The notes below the pieces were generated by a model, which was not told the origin of the DNA, made no database searches, and was given only the letters and a program-made list of their open reading frames with translations. This document shows positions 9,498-16,523 of a stretch of DNA of 64,000 nt, one piece after another; within the stretch, counting starts at the first letter, position 1, and each line of letters opens with the position of its first letter. Origin of the DNA: an uncultured Mucilaginibacter sp. (lineage in GTDB: Bacteria; Bacteroidota; Bacteroidia; Sphingobacteriales; Sphingobacteriaceae); assembly GCF_946479965.1 (NCBI RefSeq), contig NZ_CAMLHX010000001.1, positions 139,549 through 203,548 on the forward strand, written 5' to 3'. The position numbers were made by a program, and so were the translations under genes.

Positions 9498-10619
9498 ATG
9501 GCCGGTATTTACTTACATATTCCGTTTTGCAAGCAGGCATGCTATTATTGCGATTTTCATTTCAGCACCTCGTTAAAATATAAGGACGAGCTTTTGCAGG
9601 CGCTTATTAAAGAGATATGGCTGCAAAAAAACTACCTGCAGGGCGAAACCATTGAAACCATTTACTTTGGCGGAGGCACGCCTTCTTTACTGGGTGAAAG
9701 CGAATTGAACCACCTGTTGGATGCAATATACAGCAATCATACTGTAGCATCCGATGCGGAGATAACACTGGAAGCTAACCCGGATGATCTGGACAAAGCG
9801 AAGGTTAAGTCGCTGCGCCAAACGGCCATAAACCGTTTCAGCGTTGGGATACAATCTTTTTTTGATGATGATCTGTTGTGGATGAATAGGGTCCATCGCG
9901 GCGACGAGGCGGAAGCCTCAGTTAAACGCGCGCAGGATGCCGGTTTTGAGAACATTACCATTGACCTGATCTATGGATATCCGCTGCTTACCGAACATAA
10001 ATGGAAAAGTAATTTAGATAAAACTTTTGAGCTGGATGTTCCGCATGTATCAGCCTATTCCATGACGGTGGAGCCTAAAACCGCGCTGGCTTCCTTCATC
10101 AGCAAAAAGGTTTATCCACCCTTGAATGACCAGCAAAGCGCCCGGCAGTTTGAGCAGTTAACGGATGCTATGGCCACCCATGGTTTTGAGCATTATGAGA
10201 TCTCTAATTTTTGCAAACCGGGGCATTACTCGCGCCATAACGCCAACTACTGGCGGGGTGTAAAGTATTTGGGTATAGGTCCGTCAGCACATGCCTATAA
10301 CGGTGATACAAGGCAATGGAATGTCGCTAATAACGCCAAGTATATTCAATCCATCCAAAGCAATACTATCTCTGCAGAAGTGGAGGTATTGACGGAAGAG
10401 AATCGTCTAAATGAGTATATCATGACCTCGTTACGAACCATGTGGGGGCTTGATCTGGATAAGCTGAATGCTATTGCCCCGGCATCAGCAAGCGTGCTGC
10501 TAAAGGCTGCTGATACCTATTTTGACAGGGGTTGGATAACACGAAAAGAAAATATTATTTACCTCACCCAAACAGGTAAACTCTACGCAGATGCCATAGC
10601 TGCCGATCTGTTTTTTTAA
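9498..10619 (+). CDS. hemW: Radical SAM haem chaperone HemW
   Basis: HemW belongs to the HemN-like radical SAM group and is thought to deliver haem to respiratory proteins. Residues C11, C15 and C18 (CKQACYYC) form the CX3CX2C site for the 4Fe-4S cluster. TIYFGGGTPSLL, ITLEANPDDL and RFSVGIQSF follow in the expected order, then a C-terminal HemN-like domain (RHNANYWRGVKYLGIGPSAHAY). At 373 residues it is the length of HemW, not of the longer oxidase HemN. It is divergent from the hemD/DUF4271 pair. Confidence 0.93.
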   Translation: MAGIYLHIPFCKQACYYCDFHFSTSLKYKDELLQALIKEIWLQKNYLQGETIETIYFGGGTPSLLGESELNHLLDAIYSNHTVASDAEITLEANPDDLDKAKVKSLRQTAINRFSVGIQSFFDDDLLWMNRVHRGDEAEASVKRAQDAGFENITIDLIYGYPLLTEHKWKSNLDKTFELDVPHVSAYSMTVEPKTALASFISKKVYPPLNDQQSARQFEQLTDAMATHGFEHYEISNFCKPGHYSRHNANYWRGVKYLGIGPSAHAYNGDTRQWNVANNAKYIQSIQSNTISAEVEVLTEENRLNEYIMTSLRTMWGLDLDKLNAIAPASASVLLKAADTYFDRGWITRKENIIYLTQTGKLYADAIAADLFF

Positions 10620-10793
10620 TTCAAGCTGTTGTTTATTAGCTATTTGAGACTTTGCGCGTACCTACGCATTTAATGGGTATTTGGTTTAAAAATAATCAAA
10701 ACCTGCGGCTCTTAGAAACATAGGCTCCAAAAAAACTGCTATCTGCATCGCTGTCGTATCTGCTAACAAATAACAACAAATTTAAAAACATCT

Positions 10794-11342
10794 ATGAAAA
10801 AATTAATTATCGCGGCGTTTGCTTTAGCAGCTATAGCAATTAGCCCAAAAACATTCGCTCAAACAAAAATGGTTGGCGGCGCAGCTATGTATCCAACAAA
10901 AGACATTGTTGATAACGCTGTAAATTCAAAAGATCACACTACGCTTGTAGCTGCTGTTAAAGCTGCAGGTCTGGTTGAAACGTTAAAAGGAAAAGGACCG
11001 TTCACTGTGTTTGCACCAACTAATGAGGCTTTTGACAAACTGCCAAAGGGCACTGTAGAAACCTTGGTAAAACCTGAGAACAAAGCCACGTTGACCAAGA
11101 TTTTAACCTACCACGTAGTTGCAGGCAAATGGAGCGCCGCCGAGATTGCTGCAAAAGTAAAAGCCGGTAAGGGTTCTTTCGAAATAGCAACTGTACAAGG
11201 CGGTAAACTTTGGGCAAAAGAAGAAGATGGCAAACTATACCTGGTTGATGAAAAAGGCGGAAAATCATGGATCACTATTGCTGATGTTTTTCAAAGCAAT
11301 GGCGTTATACACGTGGTGAACACGGTATTAATGCCTAAGTAA
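10794..11342 (+). CDS. Secreted fasciclin (FAS1) domain protein
   Basis: This 182-residue protein has a signal peptide (about 1-22, ending TFAQ) and one FAS1 domain. The two conserved FAS1 boxes are present: [20 protein letters not shown] (H1) and [12 protein letters not shown] (H2), with the YHVVAGKW motif between them. FAS1 proteins mediate adhesion or matrix contacts and act outside the cytoplasm. It stands alone between hemW and a DUF4349 gene, with its own terminator at 11370. Confidence 0.92.
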   Translation: MKKLIIAAFALAAIAISPKTFAQTKMVGGAAMYPTKDIVDNAVNSKDHTTLVAAVKAAGLVETLKGKGPFTVFAPTNEAFDKLPKGTVETLVKPENKATLTKILTYHVVAGKWSAAEIAAKVKAGKGSFEIATVQGGKLWAKEEDGKLYLVDEKGGKSWITIADVFQSNGVIHVVNTVLMPK

Positions 11343-11369
11343 AAATCTTCAATCTACCTACTGAAACAG

Positions 11370-11397
11370 AAAGGCTTCCTATGCGGAGGCCTTTTTT
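11370..11397 (+). terminator. Terminator after the fasciclin gene
   Basis: AAAGGCTTCC and GGAGGCCTTT pair over ten positions (one G-T) around TATGC and are followed by T-rich sequence. Confidence 0.8.
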
Positions 11398-11534
11398 GTT
11401 ATATCTGCATTTATTTAATGGTGATAGGGTTACTTTTTATCATTCTGCGGTATCAATTAAAAAAAGAAAAACAACCCCAAAAAGACCGGCCGGTGCAAAG
11501 GGGATTTTAAACCTACTTTAAAATCTTAAACATT

Positions 11535-12362
11535 ATGAAAGCAAAATTATTAGTGATGCTGGCCGGCATCGCCATGCTCGCAGCATGCAAAGGCAAATCA
11601 GAATATTCAGCAGATATTGACAGCCTGATGCAGGATACCATGCTGGTTAAAACTGCCGGTATGCGATTGAAGGTTAAAAACGTTCAGCATGCTGCTGAGA
11701 AAATATCAAAACTGGTAGCCGACAAAAAAGGTATGGTGATGCACCATAACATGCAGTCGGAAGTTGTGAGCAGCCGTGAGATAAAATTGAGCGATGACTC
11801 CGTGAAGAAACTCACAGTTTTTAATACCAATGCCGACATGACGGTAAAGGTGCCCTCCAATTTTATTGAGGCATTTATGGATTCGGTTAACCACTTGAGC
11901 ACGTATGTTGATACGCGCAGCATGGATATTGAGGACCGCACCGCTGATTACGCGGGCGAGGTGCTCAAAGCGAAAAATAGAGAAACGTCAATAAAGTTCC
12001 GCGAAAAAATAAAACCAACTCATGAGGGAGCCGACAGTATTTTAGCGATAGCTGATAATATTGTGGACAGGGAGGTTGCCAATATACGCACGGAGCAGGC
12101 ATCCACCTACAGCACAGTAACGTTAACTCTGTATGAAAATAATATTGTAAAAGCCGAGGTTTTAGCTAACGAGGACCTGAACTCATACAGCCTGCCATTA
12201 GTTAAGCGGATAGGTTTGGCGCTAACAACCGGGTGGCTTTATTTTGCTGAGTTTGTAATAGGCTTATTGCATGTATGGCCATTTATAATAGCTATAGCCG
12301 CGGCGACTTTTGCGATACTTACTTACAGAAAAAAGAAAGCGGCTAAACAAGTCTCAGTTTAA
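11535..12362 (+). CDS. DUF4349 lipoprotein
   Basis: This 275-residue lipoprotein has lipobox LAAC (Cys18) and the DUF4349 core: MRLKVKNVQHAAEKISKLVA, a pre-transmembrane beta/helical region, DRTADYAGEVLKAKNRE, and a C-terminal transmembrane helix near 240-263 followed by a basic tail. In characterised relatives of this family the protein sits in the membrane with an extracytoplasmic coiled part; no enzyme activity is established. The ATG is chosen because it starts the signal peptide. Confidence 0.85.
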   Translation: MKAKLLVMLAGIAMLAACKGKSEYSADIDSLMQDTMLVKTAGMRLKVKNVQHAAEKISKLVADKKGMVMHHNMQSEVVSSREIKLSDDSVKKLTVFNTNADMTVKVPSNFIEAFMDSVNHLSTYVDTRSMDIEDRTADYAGEVLKAKNRETSIKFREKIKPTHEGADSILAIADNIVDREVANIRTEQASTYSTVTLTLYENNIVKAEVLANEDLNSYSLPLVKRIGLALTTGWLYFAEFVIGLLHVWPFIIAIAAATFAILTYRKKKAAKQVSV

Positions 12363-12402
12363 TAAAGGGTACTTTATCTTGTCATTGGTTATAAAAAGTA
12401 AA

Positions 12403-12421
12403 GCCCCTGATGGGCAGGGGC
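12403..12421. terminator. Hairpin terminator between the DUF4349 gene and tRNA-Cys
   Basis: GCCCCTG and CAGGGGC form a 7-bp GC stem. On the minus strand the stem is followed by TTTACTTTTT, so it best serves the tRNA; it may also end the DUF4349 transcript. Confidence 0.65.
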
Positions 12422-12455
12422 ATTTACTTAACCAATTTAAACCTAATGAAGAGAG

Positions 12456-12527
12456 AGGCGTGAGAATGGGTTCGAACCATTGTAAAGAGTTTTGCAGACT
12501 CCCGCCTAGCCACTCGGCCACTCCGCC
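12456..12527 (-). tRNA. tRNA-Cys (GCA)
   Basis: Read on the minus strand, it begins GGCGGAGTGG, has D-arm GCC/GGC, an anticodon stem GGAGT/ACTCT with loop CTGCAAA (anticodon GCA), a TTCGAAC T-loop with stem AATGG/CCATT, and discriminator U73, the base expected for tRNA-Cys. No CCA is encoded. The 3' acceptor strand reads CTCACGCC against GGCGGAG, so one extra A must bulge out; a normal acceptor would be seven paired bases. It may still be functional. No other tRNA was seen in the window. Confidence 0.8.
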
Positions 12528-12536
12528 TTATATTAT

Positions 12537-13970
12537 TTAATTCTTCATATTGGTATAAAAGGTTTTGCTATCAGCATAAAATAAAGCGTTTACAGCATCG
12601 TCGGTATAGATCATATGGCCGGCATAGTAGTAATTACTTGTTATTTGCGCGCTGCCTGCATCAGCAACGGCCTGTTTAATGGTTTCAACAGGTGTTGCCA
12701 GATCATAATAACCGCCAACCACATGCACCTTTAGCGCGGGATTTTCTTTTATCAATTGTTTAAGCGTCGGTATTACATTAAGGTAATAGTCCGCTTTTTT
12801 GGATCCAAAGTTCCAGTCGGCTATGGTAATAGTAGCGCGATAGGGCAGCTCATTTTGGTAATTCAACCGATCTTTAAAATAATGCGCGAGGGCTTTTGGA
12901 TAGGTCGTCCGTAAAGCCACTTCGCTAGGGTCACCTTTTTTGTCAGTTCCGGCAATGCGGGCATCAAAAGTTCCGGTTTTGCTGCCGCCTTCGTTCAATA
13001 TCAAACGGGCAAATTGGTGGTCGCTTATGCGGCCATTGTGCTGCTTTAACCAGCCCTTATCAATCCCCGTAAAATAGCTGAGGGAATCTAAGGTGTTATC
13101 CAATGCAGTAGTGTCGCCTTTAAGCAGATCAAGGTATTTCCCGTTGGCAAAAGCTTTAACCTTGTCGGCTAAAACTTTTGGCGCAAGGGTTTGCAGCGTG
13201 GGGGCCAACCGCTTATGATATTGTGCTATTAGCGCGTACGTAGGTAGGTAAAGCGGGTATGCATCGTCTTTTCCGGCTTTAAAAGTAAGCAGCTCATAGT
13301 TTAATGCCGGCGAAATCAATGTTAAACCCTTAACGCTTATCTGGTAATTATTTTGCAGCTGAGCGGCTAAACCTACCGCCCTTGCTCCACCATAACTTTC
13401 ACCTGCAAGGTATACATCACTTTTTTTACGGCCTGTACTGTTTAGGTATTGGTCTACAAAGTTGGCTATAACGCTTATATCCTCATTAAAACCATGGAAC
13501 TGACTTTCATTGACACCCTCGGCAACGCGACTGTAGCCTGTACCAACAGGGTCAATAAACACCAGATCGGTAAACTGCAGCCAGGTCTGAGGATTGTCAC
13601 TGTATTGCGCGTCACCGCTTTGAACCCTGACCGGTGCTAAAGCGCCCATGTGCAGCCATACAGAAGCAGAGCCCGGGCCGCCGTTAAACACAAAGGTAAC
13701 AGGGCGGTCGGACTGGCTGCTTAATGTATAAGCCGAATAAAATATTTTGGCGACAAGCTTATTGTTATTGTTTTTTATGGGAAGATATCCTGCAGCCGCC
13801 CGGTAAGCTAACGCTTTATTGTTAACTGTAATGATATGGCTGCTTATTTTAGGTACAAATGAATTATCGGCGGAGAATGTACCCCATGAGATTAATACCA
13901 ATGACGCAGATATTGCTATTAAGCTAAGCGTAAAAACGCGGCCGAAAAACCGGAAAGAAGAAGTAAACAT
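12537..13970 (-). CDS. Secreted S10 serine carboxypeptidase
   Basis: This alpha/beta-hydrolase peptidase removes C-terminal residues from peptides outside the cytoplasm. The 477-residue protein has an N-terminal hydrophobic signal/anchor (about 12-32) and the full S10 set: FVFNGGPGSAS (oxyanion region, about 94-103), GESYGG with nucleophile Ser192, Asp423 in GGYYDLATP, and His452 in YAGHMIY. All three catalytic residues are present, so it should be active. A predicted promoter and a poly-Cys leader ORF lie directly upstream on the same strand. Confidence 0.93.
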   Translation of the reverse strand: MFTSSFRFFGRVFTLSLIAISASLVLISWGTFSADNSFVPKISSHIITVNNKALAYRAAAGYLPIKNNNNKLVAKIFYSAYTLSSQSDRPVTFVFNGGPGSASVWLHMGALAPVRVQSGDAQYSDNPQTWLQFTDLVFIDPVGTGYSRVAEGVNESQFHGFNEDISVIANFVDQYLNSTGRKKSDVYLAGESYGGARAVGLAAQLQNNYQISVKGLTLISPALNYELLTFKAGKDDAYPLYLPTYALIAQYHKRLAPTLQTLAPKVLADKVKAFANGKYLDLLKGDTTALDNTLDSLSYFTGIDKGWLKQHNGRISDHQFARLILNEGGSKTGTFDARIAGTDKKGDPSEVALRTTYPKALAHYFKDRLNYQNELPYRATITIADWNFGSKKADYYLNVIPTLKQLIKENPALKVHVVGGYYDLATPVETIKQAVADAGSAQITSNYYYAGHMIYTDDAVNALFYADSKTFYTNMKN

Positions 13971-14027
13971 GGAATTTGATATTAAAGTATTTTTATGGAT
14001 GCATTAGGCGGATGGACCGCAAGGGAA

Positions 14028-14078
14028 TTAGCAGCAACAGCAGCAACACATACTGTGTTGTACTATGCGCATTCGCAT
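14028..14078 (-). CDS. Putative leader peptide ending in six Cys codons
   Basis: The 16-codon ORF encodes MRMRIVQHSMCCCCCC and stops 57 bases before the S10 carboxypeptidase ATG on the same strand. It lies about 60 bases downstream of a consensus Bacteroidota promoter, so it would be the first ORF of that transcript. A run of rare Cys codons just before a stop is the hallmark of amino-acid-responsive attenuation peptides; poly-Cys leaders of this kind are known to sense cysteine in mycobacteria. Between the stop and the peptidase there is only a weak hairpin (GCGG/CCGC) and no T-run terminator, so any control would be translational, Rho-linked or by coupling. Function is inferred. Confidence 0.55.
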   Translation of the reverse strand: MRMRIVQHSMCCCCCC

Positions 14079-14144
14079 CAAAAAATAGCTTATAATATCT
14101 TTAACTAACATATTGTATTTGTACATCTGCACCAGCAGACGCAA

Positions 14145-14175
14145 CAAATGTAAAGGGCATTTTTAATATATCCAA
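14145..14175 (-). promoter_or_regulatory. Bacteroidota promoter (TTG-N20-TAnnTTTG) for leader peptide and S10 peptidase
   Basis: On the minus strand TTG at 14175-14173 is followed after 20 bases by TACATTTG at 14152-14145, matching the -33/-7 promoter pattern of this phylum. The predicted start of transcription is near 14138, about 60 bases before the poly-Cys ORF. A small hairpin (TCTGC/GCAGA, 14126-14139) would lie at the very 5' end. Confidence 0.6.
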
Positions 14176-14290
14176 GAAAAATCTATAAAATCTATCTTTT
14201 TTATAGACTATTTTAATAAAATAGGATAATCACATGCTTTTTACCTATAAATATTGAACCGAGCAATGACTAATGACAATTGACCAGGAA

Positions 14291-14738
14291 ATACCCTTAA
14301 AGCAAAACAGGAGGCCACATCTTGCGATGGGTCTCCCGTTTCAAACTTTTCGCTCAACCGTAGTCGGGCGTAAAGCAATCAGGTTGTTGTAGCTATAACC
14401 GGCTTGCCCGGCGTTGCGTTCCCTTGCGGGTGCTGCCTCTTGCGAAACCATTATTACCGCTGCTCATCTCCGTAAAAATTAGCAGGGCTAAATAATACCT
14501 TATCCAAATTACATTGCAGTTTCTGCGGCTGTCGCCGTTTTTGTTTTGTGTAAATCAGGCGGTCCCGTGATCATTAGCTCGTCCGAAGATTTGCCCGATT
14601 CACTTTCCGTTATTCCTGTAAGGCTGTTAAAGTACGTCGTTCCCGATGATTCTAATATCGCAACACCCAGTAGATTTTGCAAATTTTTTTACGCGTTTTT
14701 ATAAACAGGATATTAACAGGGGAGTGGGGGTTGTTAAC
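14291..14738 (-). ncRNA. Unknown RNA-like unit, copy A
   Basis: Read on the minus strand, this unit begins GTTAACAAC, continues CCTGTTTATAAAA and GTAAAAAAATTTGCAAAA, encodes a short ORF related to that in copy B, passes through a middle not shared with copy B, and ends with GACTACGGTTGA and a long hairpin: AAACGGGAG/CTCCTGTTT stem with a GCAA loop, then TTTGCTTT. About 160 bases at the 5' side and 110 at the 3' side match copy B (15377-15972). No protein family or Rfam-type RNA was recognised. It could be a small RNA gene, or the remnant of a mobile RNA element. Confidence 0.5.
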
Positions 14739-14768
14739 AGTGGTTTGGACCTACATTTTAAACCCACA

Positions 14769-14849
14769 TGTCATTGCGAGGTACGAAGCAACCGCAAGGA
14801 GAAAAGCGCTTATGAACAGTTCGCGATTGCTTCGTACCCCGCAATGACA
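14769..14849. repeat. Long inverted repeat (MITE/REP-like)
   Basis: TGTCATTGCGAGGTACGAAG at the left and its near-complement ending CCGCAATGACA at the right form arms of about 27 bases around a 27-base centre. Hairpin repeats of this TCATTGCGAGG type are scattered in many bacterial genomes. It lies in the accessory stretch between the two RNA-like units. Confidence 0.7.
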
Positions 14850-14987
14850 CACGGTTATTAACACCGATGTTATAAACAATTGTAGTAGTTTAAGGGCTGT
14901 TTGGTGATGGAAAAAATGCCTGAATTGGTGGTTCGCGTAGAGAAATTAGCTATCGGAAATCAAGAATGAGTGATATGCAGTGATGTT

Positions 14988-15320
14988 CTAAGATGATTTT
15001 AGGTACTTACTACCACCAACCGCAGCGATCAAAGTACCAACGGCAAGCAATATGATGTAAATACCTATGATGTGTTTAGCATATGTTGGTATTAGGAAAG
15101 CTGTAATAGCAAGAGCAGTACAAAGGGCACCGGTGATAAAAAGGGTGCCGCCAACATGATTAGCTAAACCTTCTTTGTCTTTACAGGTCTTCTCATCATA
15201 GCCTGCAATAAAACTCACTTGTTTCTTAAATTTAATTGACCAGGCTATAAGGCTTACGAGTAAAGCCGTTATAAGGAAGCTTGTCAGCACAATAATGTCG
15301 CCCTGGTGTGAATGAGTCAT
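14988..15320 (-). CDS. Small membrane protein, DUF3784-like
   Basis: This 110-residue protein has three predicted membrane helices (about 9-28, 57-76 and 82-101) and, between the first and second, FIAGYDEKTCKDKEGLANHVG, which resembles the DUF3784 signature (an AGY motif followed by a charged stretch). The function is unknown. It lies between the two copies of the RNA-like unit and on the same strand as both, so it may have been carried with them. Confidence 0.6.
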   Translation of the reverse strand: MTHSHQGDIIVLTSFLITALLVSLIAWSIKFKKQVSFIAGYDEKTCKDKEGLANHVGGTLFITGALCTALAITAFLIPTYAKHIIGIYIILLAVGTLIAAVGGSKYLKSS

Positions 15321-15376
15321 AACGTTTTTGGGATAACTCTAAGTTATAAACTTTTTAAACTATCCAGCCTCCCAAA

Positions 15377-15972
15377 ATCCCCTAAAAAGCAAAACGGGAG
15401 TCCGGCTCTTTCAAGTGGATCTCCCGTTTTTAACTCTAAAATCAACCGTAGTCAATTATAAAGCATCAAGTTTTGTGTAACATCGCCGACCTGCTCTCAT
15501 CTTCGCTTCATCCAACCGCTTACCTACAACCCGAAGGTTATTGATTATTCCGGTTTCGCTTTACTCAATGTGTCAATGCCCGCCTAAACGGACCAACCTA
15601 TCTTTCCTGCGCTACCTTTGATCTATCATTCGTCCTTGCGGATTTTTAATAGTTCCCGGTGGCTTTCGCTCCAATTGCTTCAAGGTCATTATTCAAACTG
15701 CCACCCTCCATAGAGAGCTTCGTCTTCCTAATACCCCGCTAACCGTACTCCATACTGGACCCTCTCGGGTGCTTCATTTTGTACTGGTTCAGGCTTTCCC
15801 GTGATCTTTAGCTCCTCCGAAGATTTGCCCGAGTTCACTTTCTGTTGTCCTGTGAGGCTGTCAATGTACGTCGTTCTTGATGATTTCAATATCGGGACAA
15901 TTCCCATTTTTTGCAAATTTTTTTACTTGCTTTTATAAACAGGTTATTAACATTAAAATAGGAGTTGTTAAC
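15377..15972 (-). ncRNA. Unknown RNA-like unit, copy B
   Basis: This is a longer version of copy A on the same strand. It starts GTTAACAAC, shares the block CCTGTTTATAAAA and GTAAAAAAATTTGCAAAA, then a 59-codon ORF (stop at 15728) containing SGKSSEELKITGKPE, then about 300 bases of purine-rich sequence with GCGAAAGCC and GCGAAACCGG words, and ends with TGACTACGGTTGA and a hairpin with stem AAACGGGAG/CTCCCGTTT and a GAAA loop. The purine-rich GNRA-containing style recalls group II intron domains, but no catalytic domain V and no reverse transcriptase was found. Confidence 0.5.
15728..15907 (-). CDS. Short ORF inside RNA-like unit B
   Basis: This is a 59-codon ORF starting MGIVPILKSSRTTY; an in-frame ATG three codons upstream is also possible. 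The part ILKSSRTTYIDSLTG and SGKSSEELKITGKPE is matched in copy A by ILESSGTTYFNSLTG and SGKSSDELMITGPPD, where no ATG is in the same place. The differences between copies fall mostly at first and second codon positions, so selection for the peptide is doubtful. It may be RNA conservation read as protein. Confidence 0.25.
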   Translation of the reverse strand: MGIVPILKSSRTTYIDSLTGQQKVNSGKSSEELKITGKPEPVQNEAPERVQYGVRLAGY

Positions 15973-16216
15973 ATTCTTATAGGCGATAATTATATTGTTA
16001 AATTGGTTATTTATAGGTAATTATATAGCGTTAAAGCGTTATGTTGTTATAGGTTATTAACATTTTTAAAATCCACATTTGATCCTTAAAAATCGACGTT
16101 CAGGTATTTGCAAAAAAGCGTAAAATAGGCGGGATGCGCTATTTAATCACTTTTTACGGCCTGTTTCCGGCTTTATATTCTGTGAAACACAAGCGGCATA
16201 TTGCTGTTATAATAGC
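15973..16216. other. AT-rich gap upstream of the 74-aa gene
   Basis: This gap has repeated GTTATT/AGCGTTA words and no gene-like ORF. It should contain the promoter of the following small gene on the plus strand and of RNA-like unit B on the minus strand; no clear TAnnTTTG box was fixed. Confidence 0.3.
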
Positions 16217-16441
16217 ATGACAGTTACAGAATTTAATGCTGTGTTGACAGGCTCGGACGGCCAGGTTAGCGGTGTGGTAAAGCATATGCCAAACGGCGTT
16301 TACCGCTTTACATCAATTGACGAATCGCTGGTGCTGGTTATTGCCAAAGATGCTGAAGGCGAATGGCAGCGTATTGACGGTACCGAACCTTATTTTGCAA
16401 GCTGGGTAGAAGAGCTGGTTGAGCAGATAGAGGCGCACTAA
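16217..16441 (+). CDS. Conserved-looking small hypothetical protein
   Basis: The 74-residue soluble protein (MTVTEFNAVLTGSDGQVSGV...) is acidic at its C-terminus (SWVEELVEQIEAH) with alternating hydrophobic residues suggesting a small beta-rich fold. There is no signal peptide or metal motif. It stands alone, ends just before a terminator and has a good codon pattern, so it is probably real. The function is not recognised. Confidence 0.6.
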   Translation: MTVTEFNAVLTGSDGQVSGVVKHMPNGVYRFTSIDESLVLVIAKDAEGEWQRIDGTEPYFASWVEELVEQIEAH

Positions 16442-16458
16442 CCTAGTAAGAATAATAC

Positions 16459-16484
16459 AGCCCCGCTCCATCAGGAGCAGGGCT
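16459..16484. terminator. Hairpin between the small gene and the M13 peptidase gene
   Basis: AGCCC-GCTCC and GGAGC-GGGCT pair with one mismatch around ATCA, at a point where two genes converge. No long T run follows. Confidence 0.55.
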
Positions 16485-16523
16485 TAGTATTAATAGGGGT
16501 TATATTAATAAGGTACAATCAAT

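Noticed and set aside
14646..14861. 71-codon ORF across RNA unit A and the hairpin repeat
   Set aside because: It is formed by reading the inverted repeat and the end of unit A; no independent support.
14291..15972. Group II intron as the identity of the two RNA-like units
   Set aside because: There is no reverse transcriptase, no GUGYG 5' end and no domain V with its catalytic triad; only the purine-rich style and GNRA loops are similar. Kept as unknown.
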